The notes beneath the pieces are model-generated. The model was given only the letters and a program-made list of their open reading frames with translations, did no database searches and had not been told where the DNA came from. A program made the position numbers and the translations under genes. This document shows, piece after piece, positions 22,080 to 32,582 of a stretch of 64,000 nt of DNA (positions are counted from its first letter, which is position 1; every line of letters starts with the position of its first letter). Source of the DNA: Tribonema minus (taxonomy: Eukaryota > Sar > Xanthophyceae > Tribonematales > Tribonemataceae); assembly GCA_017506865.1 (NCBI GenBank), contig JAFCMP010000006.1, positions 372,001 through 436,000 of the forward strand, given 5' to 3'.

Positions 22080-24340
22080 TTACATGGCGGCGGCCACGTA
22101 CTCGTTGGTGGCGAAAGCAGGCGCGTTGGCGTTGGCGTAGTTGAGCGCTGTGTCGAAGTCAGGAACAGTCCTGGGCACAAGCGCGCCTCGAGTGTTCGCT
22201 GTCGCCTGTTGCATGAGAACGAGAAGCGAGCTCAACGGGTGAGGTCGTGCAGTGGCATTCGACGACTGCGCAGTTTGATGAGCTCATCATACATTGCAGT
22301 TGATGGTGTATCCAGTACTGTGGCAAAACCCACAGAGCAAGGGAGATGCATGCTGCCGCCCTGGTGCGCATGTGCTGCAAAGCATGTGGTCGTACTCCCG
22401 GTTGACTCAAGGACTGCTCGCGCTACAACAACAATCATGCGAAAGAACTGCAACTCGATGCTTGCGCGACTATGCTATTATTGCACGCGCTCACGCCTTG
22501 ATCCCATGAGAACAACAATCTGCGCAATCTCAAGACAACTCATGCTCCTCAACAACGCACAATGGTCATTTGAGCCTGAAGAGTTGGCAACGCTTGGAAT
22601 CGCACACTCGTGTCTGCCGGCACTGCCGGTGATTCAAAACACACACAGCAGGCTTGGCATTCCAGCTGGAAACAACTGACTGAGCAGACGCACTGACTCA
22701 CCAGGGCTGCGTCGGCAGCAAACTGCTCCTGCTCACCGCTGTGGGCGGCTTTGATGTCATTGAGCAGCCAGTGCTCGACCATGGCCTCTGTGCCGGGGCT
22801 AAGGTCTGGCAGGTGCGCAGCATCGCCGGCGCTGCTGCCACTCTCCTGCGCGGGCACGGCAGCAGCGCCACCCTCCTCGCCGAGCGGCTGCATCGGGCCG
22901 TCATCGTCACCGCTGAGCGTGTCTGCAATGTCTTCGTCAAGGTCATCAGCGTCCGCCACACCGCCTTCAGAAAGCGGCTGCGGGTCTACGTCGATGAGCG
23001 TATCGGCGGCGGTGTCCTGGCCTGGGAGGGGCGATGCCGAACCCTCTGCGCCTATGTCGCTGGCAGGCAGCGGCGGCTCAGCGGCGTCGATGGAGGCCAA
23101 GTCCAGGCTCGCCACCAGATCCTCTTGCTCTTCTTCGACGGCGCTGCTGTTGGGCCGTTTCATTGTGCCCCTGTGAAGGTGGGGGGGGGGGGGGGGGAGG
23201 GGTGGTGTAGTTGTGAGCTGGCGTGTTCTGTAGCAAAGAAGCGAGTAGTAGAGTCGGCCGTTGCTTCAGCACAATGGTCCGAGCATACAAGACCAGTGCG
23301 CTCAACGCACAACGCTGCTGGTGTATGCCAGGTGCTGTCGTGGCTTGATTGAGGCAGGATGCCAAGGACATCATACTTTGTCCGGTACTTTGCACGAGTA
23401 CGCATGTCGATCAGCTAGCGCCAGCGCTCATCACCACATATGACTTTTTGCATTGCCAACAAACTTGAAGTGCAGTGCTGTTTGTGAATTTCATTGATGC
23501 ACTGGTGTCGACAATGTGCATGTTGATTCAAGCATACAGAGTACGCGCTGACATGACATATATATTTAGTGTCAGCCTGTGGTGCATCATGTACCTGAAG
23601 TAATCCGCTGGAGGCGCCGCAGGCACCGAAACGCCAGCAGCAAGGCAAGCGGCCTGGCACAGGCCTGTCAGATTCTCCCTGACGGCAGATTGCAGCTGCT
23701 CCGTCTGGTACATGCCCATTTGGTCCAGCTGCGGATCATCCTGCATCCGGCGATTGTGGCAAGGAGCTAAGCAAGGGTGCAGCTGCGGATTCCATACATA
23801 GTGCACCTGCTCAACGAGAGGTGTCTATTCTGAACGGCACGCTATCGGTGCAATGGATACAGGTCGATGTGAGCATCGAGAATGGAAGGATTGATGGTTG
23901 AACCTCAACCTCATCAAGACTGTGAATGCAGCAAGTCCATTTACACATCAAGAGTGGCATTATAGAGCGTAAAGGCAGCAGTGGGTACGGCTCGTCATGC
24001 ATCAAGTTCAAGCGATTACATGGCAAATCAACTTTGCGTGAACAATGGCACACACCATTGCTCTTGTAGTGACTGAGAGTCGAACTCTGTGCCATAGTGC
24101 TTACCTTGGCGGTACCCAGCAACTCGTCGGCAACCTCCAGCAGGTGGATAGCCTCCCTGATCGCCTGGTGAGCCAGATCCCTCACAGTGGCGTGGGCACC
24201 TGCGTTGCCACCGCCACCCTGACGCTGGGCGCCGGCGAACCCCCCCGCTCCCGGCAATAGATCAAGCAGCGGCGCCCGTTGCGCTGCAGGTGCCGGTGCC
24301 GCCCCCGCTTCAGGCCAGTGGTTGCTGTGGCGGCGCTTGC
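22080..24340 (-). CDS. Unrecognised nuclear-type protein with a long acidic exon
   Basis: Exons that agree in phase: up to about 24340-24105, 23740-23595 and 23170-22702. A likely last exon is 22170-22080 (ends NEYVAAAM, then TAA); the join before it is unresolved. The product has a basic KRRHSNHW start, an Ala/Pro-rich linker, a helix AHQAIREAIHLLEVADELL, then QLDQMGMYQTEQLQSAVREN, then about 155 residues rich in D, E, A and S beginning MKRPNSSAVEEEQEDL. The order (basic linker, helices, acidic exon) is the same as in the gene at 12.4-14.2 kb, although residues do not align well outside acidic parts. The first exon runs into the 446-bp tandem array, so its 5' border is unclear. The acceptor at 23171 follows a long poly-C tract. 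Function unknown. Confidence 0.55.
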
Positions 24341-24350
24341 CGCTGGACGG

Positions 24351-25380
24351 CGGCGTGTGGGTCGTCGGGTAACAGCGTATGGGCACCGACTCGTGTCTGC
24401 GGGCTGTACACATCGTGCACACAGCTGGCCTGCAGTCAGCCGGCTTCTTTAGCAGCGTGGTGTGTTGGCCGACACCATGTCGCATGTCATGGGTGTTAAC
24501 TTTAGTGATGTAGAAGCCGCACCTTGACTACATATAGGTACTATGTAGATGTAGCTCTTACGCACATGGCGTGCAGCAGGGGCTAGGCCTAATCCTCGGG
24601 AGATGAGACCCTCTTCTGTCGACGCTGCGCGCTCGGCTAGAAGTGGGACATACCGCGCTTTTGCTGCCAAGGTACGCGAACGCGTTGGCTGCAAGCGAGC
24701 TGGCTTACTTGTACGTTGATGGAGTTCGCAGGTCTCATGAACGCTAGCGCGCCTGAGCAGTGAGCTCACCCTCAGGGTGATGCGTCCGCCCCGCTGCGGC
24801 GTGTGGGTCGTCGGGTAACAGCGTATGGGCACCGACTCGTGTCTGCGTGCTGTACACATCATGCACACAGCTGGCCTGCAGTCAGCCGGCTTCTTTAGCA
24901 GCGTGGTGTGTTGGCCGACACCATGTCGCATGTCATGGGTGTTAACTTTAGTGATGTAGAAGCCGCACCTCGACTACATATAGGTACTATGTAGATGTAG
25001 CTCTTACGCACATGGCGTGCAGCAGGGGCTAGGCCTAATCCTCGGGAGATGGAGACCCTCTTCTGTCGACGCTGCGCGCTCGGCTAGAAGTGGGACATAC
25101 CGCGCTTTTGCTGCCAAGGTACGCGAACGCGTTGGCTGCAGGCGCAGCTGGCTTACTTGTACGTTGATGGAGTTCGCAGGTCTCATGAACGCTAGCGCGC
25201 CTGAGCAGTGAGCTCACCCTCAGGGTGATGCGTCCGCCCCGCTGCGGCGTGTGGGTCGTCGGGTAACAGCGTATGGGCACCGACTCGTGTCTGCGTGCTG
25301 TACACATCGTGCACACAGCTGGCCTGCAGTCAGCCGGCTTCTTTAGCAGCGTGGTGTGTTGGCCAACACCGTGTCGCATG
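24351..25380. repeat. 446-448-bp tandem array, about 2.3 units
   Basis: Units start at 24351, 24797 and 25245 (the last partial), beginning CGGCGTGTGGGTCGTCGGG. They are nearly identical apart from a few substitutions. In each unit a minus-strand frame starts MRHGVGQHTTLLKKPADC. The first unit merges into the first exon of the gene at 22.1-24.3 kb. Parts of the unit are distantly similar to 28470-29110. Confidence 0.9.
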
Positions 25381-26030
25381 TGATGTGCGTGAGCACAACC
25401 AGTGCACCAATGTCAAACATTGTGCAGATATTTGGCATGCTAATGCATGCGCCAGCAGAAGCAGTTGAGCGGAGAGTCAATTCTGGCATCGGCAATTGCC
25501 TGCAGGACACAGCGAACGACAGTGGACTAGTATCCTGTTCAAAGCTTCTCTATCGGTTCTGATACTTAGTTGCAAGTGTCTCAACAAGGTTTGTTCACAA
25601 TGCCATCCACATACCTTACTGGAATTGTGCTCTCTTTCGGCTTCCACCTGCTCCCCCCCCCAGGAAGCGGGGGTGTGTGTGTGTGTGTGCAGGCGAAGCA
25701 TGTAGTGGCTGCAAGCCAGCCAGGGACTGTAGCGACGGCACTGAAGGTAAGATCCTGCATTTCGGCAAGCTATATGCCGAGCTATATGCAAGGTACGCAG
25801 GCGCTCATTCTCTGTGTTGTATTGTACACTCCTGCAAATTGTGAACATGCTGCAGCTGTCCTTGTAGGGCGTTCAAAGGTTGTGCATTCGGGAGTGCTGA
25901 GCAATGTGCATCACGTGTCGTGCTCGATCGCGCGTCAGTCGCGCTGCTGCAGTACGTGACTGCATGCAATCACCTTCAGTGGCCATGACATCTTTATTGG
26001 CGGGCGTCATGGTCCGCCAGCAATTCATAT
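25381..26030. other. No gene seen
   Basis: Contains a short GT microsatellite at about 25672-25690 and a C-run just before it; nothing coding that I can support. Confidence 0.5.
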
Positions 26031-26036
26031 GCAGAG

Positions 26037-26474
26037 TTGGCCGTTCATGTAAGCAGCACCAGCACAACAGCCCTTGGCCGACACTGTATGCAAACGCACT
26101 TCCATGTCATTCGCACCATCCCGTTTGGGCAGTTGAGCTCCGAACAGCTGCAATTGCACATCGCGCTTTCACACGCCCTCACCACCATACACATCCGCTG
26201 TCTGTCGCATCATGCAGGCGATATCATGATGCCATTCCACCCCAAATGTGCCCGCCTCGTCAACTGCGCCACAAACATGGAGAGAGTGCTCCAGACGTTC
26301 AAGGCCAAGCGCGAGACGATCATGCCAACAACACCAACCCTCACGCGATACAGGGCGACAGTGCTGCCAAGCCTGTGCGTGGCAACATCTTCGACGGTTG
26401 AGGCGTTCTTTGCGTCAGTGCGCAGGCATCGGTCGCCTAGCCTAGTCTCAGCGTTTTTGCATATCTCAGTGTGA
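26037..26474 (+). CDS. Unrecognised coding frame
   Basis: An uninterrupted plus-strand frame to the stop at 26472 with marked C/G third-position bias, strongest from about 26100. It contains VIRTIPFGQLSSEQLQLHIA, CARLVNCATNMERVLQTF and CVATSSTVEAFFASVRR. No in-frame ATG starts it; the frame may begin at an acceptor (ATGCAG near 26034) or at the internal ATG near 26089. It may be a last exon. I recognise no family; a transposon-derived gene is possible given the surroundings. Confidence 0.45.
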   Translation: MAVHVSSTSTTALGRHCMQTHFHVIRTIPFGQLSSEQLQLHIALSHALTTIHIRCLSHHAGDIMMPFHPKCARLVNCATNMERVLQTFKAKRETIMPTTPTLTRYRATVLPSLCVATSSTVEAFFASVRRHRSPSLVSAFLHISV

Positions 26475-26981
26475 CCTATCACACTCAGAGTGTAGGCCTG
26501 CTCATCAGCCTCAGGCTGTTGCGTGCCCTGCTTTGTGTGCGGGCGCCCGCTACACCTGTGACTCTTGCAGTTCACGTTCGGTGTGCGTCACCGTTTCTGC
26601 ATATCTGCATATCTGTTACGTTCCACGTAAATATATGTCTGTTGCAGATGTACTCTGTTGCGCGCCGCTCTCTCTTTCGTGCCTCTCATCGCCGAAGCTG
26701 CGCCGTATCTGTGCGATGATGGTCAGCATTATTTTTTACATGAACGACTGCGTACATAGATATGTGTGTCGTGATGCATCGCATGTGCCGCCATGGCCTG
26801 CTCACTGCTCTGCCATACGCTCTCACATGGCAAACTGGATTGCTGCAATTCTTGCTGTTTGCTGCGTCGCCAGTATCCTTTCATACACGCCACAATGCTG
26901 CACTGCCTCTGCATGACTGCAATGTCCTGGGTGATACATTGCCTGCTGATTTGGCACTGCACCATGGTGATGCATGACATA

Positions 26982-27578
26982 CCGTAGATCACGGAGTATA
27001 AAACCCCCCCGTTTTAGCAAGTTGCGAGGCTCGTGTTCGGAAGACGGGGGGTCTTATACGGGGGGGGGTCTTGTACAACGTACCCCCCGTCTTGCACGCG
27101 CGTGTGTGGCTGCGGTAGCATGGTTTCGCATGATATATACTGCAGCACACAGCTACTCAAGCAGCAGGCCACGAATGAACGTTCTGCAGCTCCTATTTCA
27201 GCACGCCTGGCTCAAACACGCCCTTAGCACTACAAATTCACGGCTGCAGAGGCATTGCGCAGCAACGCAGCTCGCACCACCTGCTTTGGCGCTGCACCAC
27301 AACTTGTCCCTCGCGCTGAATTTGCCGAAACGACTTGAAGTTGTATATTATGTCCTGGACCGCATGGGCTGCGCGCTTGGACTTGAAGTTTGCGTAACTG
27401 CCATGTTCGTTTGTCGACAACCCCGGTCTACAACACGCGCTTACCCCGGTCTTATACAGCGTACCCCCGGTCTTGCGCACACACACACACCTCCCTAGGC
27501 GAACGGGGGGTCTTATACTACAGTATACGATGGGGGGGTCTTATACAAGAGGGGGGGTTTATACTCCGTGATCTACGG
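26982..27578. mobile_element. Short terminal-inverted-repeat element with TA target duplication
   Basis: About 28-bp inverted ends starting CCGTAGATCACGGAGTATAA lie at both borders and differ by one base in an A run; TA flanks each side (26980-26981, 27579-27580). Inside both ends are repeated G-run/TCTTATAC blocks (GGGGGGTCTTATAC and its variants). There is no transposase frame, so it is non-autonomous (MITE-like). A retrotransposon tail has inserted into it at 27332-27389. Confidence 0.75.
27332..27389 (-). mobile_element. Minimal retrotransposon insertion: 3' tail only, with target duplication
   Basis: Only the terminal part of the element at 8326-10491 is present (CATGGGCTGCGCGC and GTCCTGGAC blocks, 27342-27379). 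It is bounded by identical GACTTGAAGTT at 27332-27342 and 27380-27390. This is an extreme 5' truncation and shows the target word most clearly. Confidence 0.8.
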
Positions 27579-27589
27579 TACATTAGGCT

Positions 27590-28460
27590 ACATGCATGCA
27601 TCAATTTTTTCCTGATTGGCCGAAGGCTATGGCCTCGTGCCCTCCACACCCTGCTGCATTGCCGTTAACACCCTGCAGCATTGACCGCAGCTTGCCCTGC
27701 ATGGGTTAGGGTTTCAGTAACGTGCGATGTCCACCGTCGAAGATCATTCAGTTGTGTTACTTCGAAGCACAAACCTTCTCCATCGCTCCGAGTCATCACA
27801 CCGGCTGTGTGCACTTTCCATTGCAACACGTCGTTTGGCGCCTGAATGATTTATATGCAAAGGTGATGCTCAGCAGATCACGTGGCTGGTGATGCTCAAC
27901 AGATCACGCGGTAGGGTTATGCTCAGCGGTGACCCTGTCGCAGCGGGCAGGCGAAACTGGTGGGATGCGGCACGTACTTGAACTTCTGCTTATATCACAC
28001 ACACACAGCGTACGCCTATCGCACACAGCCTCCTCAAAGGTTTGTTGTTGTGCTAACCTGCGACGGAACAGCCTCCAACAGCCCCCTGTACCACCCTGTC
28101 ACGCCACAACCCAAGAAGAATATACCACCAAGGTGGTGTGGGTCCAAGCCTTGGCGTCGCTTCCACAAGCTTCACCTCTTGTCCAAGCCTTGGCCGTCGC
28201 TTCTTCACGGCTTCACCGTCCAGTTCCTGCCCGTCTCGGCACAACTCCGCTGGCCGGCATGTACGAGGCAAGTGGCATTCTCCTGAGCACGCAATAATTG
28301 GTAGCGAAGGTGTTGAGCGTATGTTGGACCTAGAACAAGCGCAGGGCGAAGCATAGAACAAGCGCAGGGCGAAGCACCTGCTGCAAGCGTAACGCTCGAC
28401 ACCTTCAAACCGCTAATTACTAGTGGTAAGGTCGTGTAGCTCACGCACTTGTAGGACTTA
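27590..28460. other. No gene supported
   Basis: Contains overlapping frames at 28050-28290 without splice signals and a small direct repeat GAACAAGCGCAGGGCGAAGCA near 28333-28374. Confidence 0.45.
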
Positions 28461-28469
28461 AGCGGCCCC

Positions 28470-29110
28470 GGAGCCTAATGGTCGGGAGATCGCATGCTGC
28501 GCTTTCGCTGCCTAGGTCTTGGGGATAACATTCTTATCCCCAAGCCTAGGTAGTGCGAACGAGGTGGCCACAGTGAAGGATTATTCAGTGAAGTATTTCC
28601 TTGGATTCATACACCAAATGGATTCATGATCCATCCGTGAGATACTTCGTCGACACGGTCGTGATGCACCGATGGGTCTTCGCGGGACTCGTGCACGCCA
28701 GCGCGTGAGCGTTGTGTTAGCCCCGTGTGTCTTAGCCGCCCCTTCGGGCGAAACACAATCGCCGCCACTGCGGCGTTACGAGTCAACAGGTATGGTCAGC
28801 ATACGCTTTAGCCGCACCACCGTGATTGAACGCACAGCCCCACTGCGCACAATTCCGGGCCTGCTGTAGGAGCCCAGTGGCACTAACGGTAAAGGGAGCG
28901 CGGGCCCGTGAATTGCGCGTGCGTGGCGCGAAGGAAAGCAACTTGTGCGCGTTTGAATCGCGATCTTGCGGTGCGAGTGGAGCTGGACCTAACAGCACCG
29001 AGCCCTTAAAAGCTCGCAAGACACTGACAGCGCCGCGGGCTGGTCTATCGTTCACACGGCGTGTCTGCGGTCACCCGGCTTCTCTACAGCGGTGCGGCGT
29101 GTCGGCCAGG
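28470..29110. repeat. Dispersed repeat related to the 446-bp array
   Basis: Two blocks match the 24.35-25.38 kb unit in the same order: CCTAATGGTCGGGAGAT and GCGCTTTCGCTGCC (near 28475-28515), and GGTCACCCGGCTTCTCTAC with GTGCGGCGTGTCGGCC (near 29068-29106). A perfect hairpin lies at 28511-28550 (CTTGGGGATAA against TTATCCCCAAG, bounded by CCTAGG). The start is tRNA-like (box A resembling GCCTAATGG), so a SINE is possible but not shown. Confidence 0.5.
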
Positions 29111-29394
29111 GGCCCTCCTGCATGATCGCGTGAGGATAGCAAATGAGCGCCGCGCCACGCGCGTCTAGCGACGTGCAGGCGGTGCAACTGCGGAGGTATC
29201 GGGCGGGCTGCACCAGCCTGAGCATAGCTTTGGCAGCGCCATCATACCTAGCTGCAGGACAGCGCAAAAGTTGAGTTGTCGTGATGAGTGAGGAAAGCGC
29301 CTGAGTTGGCGTCTCCTTGTCACATGCCTCCTTTTGCCATCACCACCCGCTTCGGGCAAATGTACCAGTTTTCATGCTTGTTGTACTTGTGTCG

Positions 29395-29430
29395 TGAGTG
29401 CTCACTCAGGGCGCGACAAAGCCCAATCTT
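29395..29430 (-). mobile_element. Short retroelement tail (GGGCTTTGTCGCGCCC type)
   Basis: The minus strand reads GGGCTTTGTCGCGCCCTGAG, then GAGCACTCACGAC. The same core occurs at 40907-40941 and 51365-51400 and, weaker, at 49091-49112. The left neighbour on the plus strand is GTACTTG, as in the other copies. Confidence 0.5.
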
Positions 29431-29479
29431 TCACTAAAACAACAAGTTTGGCACCAGAAGTTGTAATTACTTGTGACAA

Positions 29480-31245
29480 GGTGTCACAATGCCGTTTGAT
29501 GACCACTTGTTGATGTCTTCGTTTACATGGGCCAGCCAGCGAGGATGCTTAGAGGTTTCTTGCATCTTCCCTTCCCCCCCCCCCCGCCCTCGCTCCAAGG
29601 GGGGGTCCTCTGCAGGCGAGCGCGTGGTGGCTGCAATTGCCGGCGCATTAAATTGTTGAAGTGTGCGCATGGCAGCGCTCAGGATGACGATGATCGCTGC
29701 CACACGCTATATCGACTGCGCGACGTCCCCTCAGCGTAAAGACACCTGTCGCAGTGTGACAGGTGGTGCGGTTGCTGCCGAAGGCCACCACGTAGCACGT
29801 TGCGCACGAGCTCGTTGGGCCACTACTTCATGCCAGCAAAATGCTGAGCCATGTCACATGTGGCCAGCCATCGTAAATGAGCACATTTGCATTCACGCAG
29901 TCACAGCAGCTCGCGTGTCCCCTTCTCTTGGTGCGCGCATTGATCGTTGTGACTGGTCCTTTGCCTCCGCATTCGAGCAGCTTCGGGATGTGTCCGCACT
30001 GCATGTGCAGCTCACACAGAGCACAGGTGCTGCATGTTGAATCCTGCATGCTGGGCCCGCACAACTCATCGTGATGCATGCACGCATATCGCTTCACTGA
30101 GTGTTGCATGTGATGCTGGCACGTTAGTAACAGGTGAGCGCTGCGCGTGCAGCAATTTGTGCTTTAGTTGCCGCCGCTGCTGGAGCACTTGCGCCGCCTG
30201 ATGATGTTGAAGTTGAATGGTAGTCACTGCCCGGCTGCTCAGGCTAGCAAAGGTGTAGTTCTTGCCAATTGTTCATCATCATCAGCAGCGTCTTCAGAGT
30301 GTCATCGCAACAAGTGGAGAAAATATTCTCCCTGCCATCTTCTTGTTGCCGCCATGCATCATCAGTTTGGAGCTCTGATTTGATCTCTCACACATGATTG
30401 AAAGTGATGGACAAAGTGAGCGAACAGATGTGCGGTCAGACATGCTGGACCAGCGGGCAATGCAGCAACTTGATGTTATGCAGCGGTTGCTTGTGACGTA
30501 GCCATGCAACGCTGCCTACAGTAGCTGTAACTTCATGCAGAATTATGACTCCTGATCAAGCTTCGAAGCTCAAGTGACAGTGATTTTGCAAAGCATTCGT
30601 AAAGAAGCGGCCAGGTACAGTAAGACAGCTGCAGATCTGTTACTGCATCCACTGTACTGCCACAAGCCCTGTGCTGTGCTCCTTGTGCGATTGTCACACT
30701 ACTCACATGGCCCTCATTTCCCTTGTTGTGGGCACACACATGAGGTTGCCTGCGCGCCACGCAATATGTACAGTTGCGTTGCTCATATGCATGCCACTGT
30801 GTTTGCATACTTCAAGTAGCAAAGTCAAAGGGAGCACCAAGGCACGATGGTGATGTTGGCATGTTTCATGGACAAATGTGACATTTTTGACAGCAGTGGA
30901 CTGCTGTAGTCGTCCGGACGTCTGGCGCAGTAGAGCTTTTGTGCGCGCTCAGCTGATGCAGCTGCATTTGGCGGCTTGACCAGCATCTTCCTTTGCAATG
31001 TTGCAACACACTGCATCGCATGATGGGCATCTTCCTTTGCAATGTTGCAACACACTGCATCGCAGTGGGTCTGCTCACACTGCATCGCAGTGGCTCTACT
31101 GCAGGCCAGGTTTGTGCTGCTGGGAGCCTGCTTCCACTTGTCTTTTCTTGATTTGCTTTCAGGCTTGGATCAGTCATATTTTGGATTGCGGGAGGCTGTA
31201 TGTCACATCCGAAATGCCTATCCCCAAGCCTCACTGAGGCTGTAG
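29480..31245. other. No gene resolved
   Basis: Contains a C-run at 29574-29585, a 44-bp tandem duplication at 30984-31066 (CATCTTCCTTTGCAATGTTG) and one plus-strand frame near 30394-30501 (MIESDGQSERTDVRSDMLDQ, then a stop) that could be a terminal exon. No gene model can be built. Confidence 0.4.
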
Positions 31246-32340
31246 TTGATGACAAGCTCGCCCCCTGTCCCAAAGCACAGGAACAGCTCAATCAGGATCT
31301 GGTCCGGGCTTGGGCAGAAAGCGCTGTTGCAGTACACAAACTGTGCGCAGCAGCAGCAGCATGGGGCGTAAGGGTAGATAGGCTGAGTGATGAACAGGTA
31401 CGATTAGTAGAAGGCACACAAACTCGTGCACATCTTTTGGCATGCTCACAAGTGCAGAAACAAGTCGGCTTTCTCAACCAGGTAGCACTTGGATGGTCTG
31501 GTCTGTTGATGAATGGCCGCGTAACGCGCCACTTGAGTAGTAGTTATAAGTAGTAGTGATATGATGCAGACGTCGGTCGCCGCACGATGCAGCAACTGAA
31601 CAGCATTATTTTTTGCGTCACAGCGACTGAGCGTTGCCATTCAGGTTGAGAATGGCCTTGTGTGGTCATGCACGGCTGTCGTTCCAAAGGTTGCAGAGCC
31701 TGCACTCTGAGAGCGCATGCATCAATGTGGTGGTGACAACAAGGAGCACAACTTGCGGTGCTTGACATCAGCGAGTAATATGCGTGGTAATTCAGTCAGT
31801 CAAACTCACCAGAGGCGTGGAGCTAGGAAGTTTGAGTTGAGTGCGCAAAGACGCTTGCAAGTCTTGGAAAGTCCAAGAGCCCGGCACTCTAAACTTGGTC
31901 TGCCGCAATATCGGCGCGTTGGATATGGGCATGAAGTGGATCCTCACTGCGTGCACAGAGCATGACAAAACATAACACGTTACCTGAAGCAGCTCATGGC
32001 TTCATTTCTGCATGCAAATTTGGAAGTCAATTGTCGCCCATTGATGATTGTATATCAATGTTTAGTTTATTACATTACATTACACCATACACATTACGTT
32101 GTTGATGGTATCTTAAGATCCGATGCGAAGTGTGGTGCTGCTGCCATGTTCACTGTTCAGCAGCGAGTGAAGGTCAAATAGGTTTGCAGTCACTGACCTT
32201 TTTCAGCTGCTGCTGGAGTTTCAGAAGCTACCGGCACTCCAGCTCCTTCTGAAGGCTTCTCTTCCAGAGCTCCCTCTGCTGTTGTGGGCGAGCTGTCCGC
32301 CATTTCTCGTTTGGGCTATTTTCTCAACGGGGGTGTGTAG
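31246..32340 (+). CDS. Unrecognised gene, at least two candidate exons
   Basis: A helical exon (about 31246-31481, donor GTAGCA) contains APCPKAQEQLNQDLVRAWAE and GVRVDRLSDEQVRLVEGTQT. A candidate last exon follows the acceptor CCTTTTTCAG at about 32205; it can read either SAVVGELSAISRLGYFLNGG with a stop at 32340 or another open frame that continues further. The exons between were not found. I do not recognise the family. Confidence 0.35.
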
Positions 32341-32582
32341 CAGTTCGCCTGAAGAATCTGCACGGTGCAGGGTGCGCTACTGCTCTACTGCCAGTTTGAG
32401 AGGACCAGGCGCAGTAGCGGCCTGTCTCCGCGCGCGTCGTAGAGGTGTGAACTGCAGGCGGAGAGCCCCTCGAAACGACTTTCCTGAGACTGTTCCTCAG
32501 CAGGAGGCGCGACACAAGCCAGACAGAGAGAGTGGCGGCACACACAGCTCTGGCACGCATCAAGCGCGCCTGCATTGACGGT

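Noticed and set aside
21588..22679. 363-codon open frame on the plus strand
   Set aside because: No codon bias or family resemblance; other frames and the opposite strand are also open, and the opposite strand holds a better exon ending at 22080.
28470..28550. tRNA gene
   Set aside because: A box-A-like GCCTAATGG is present, but no full cloverleaf or box B; the hairpin does not fit tRNA arms.
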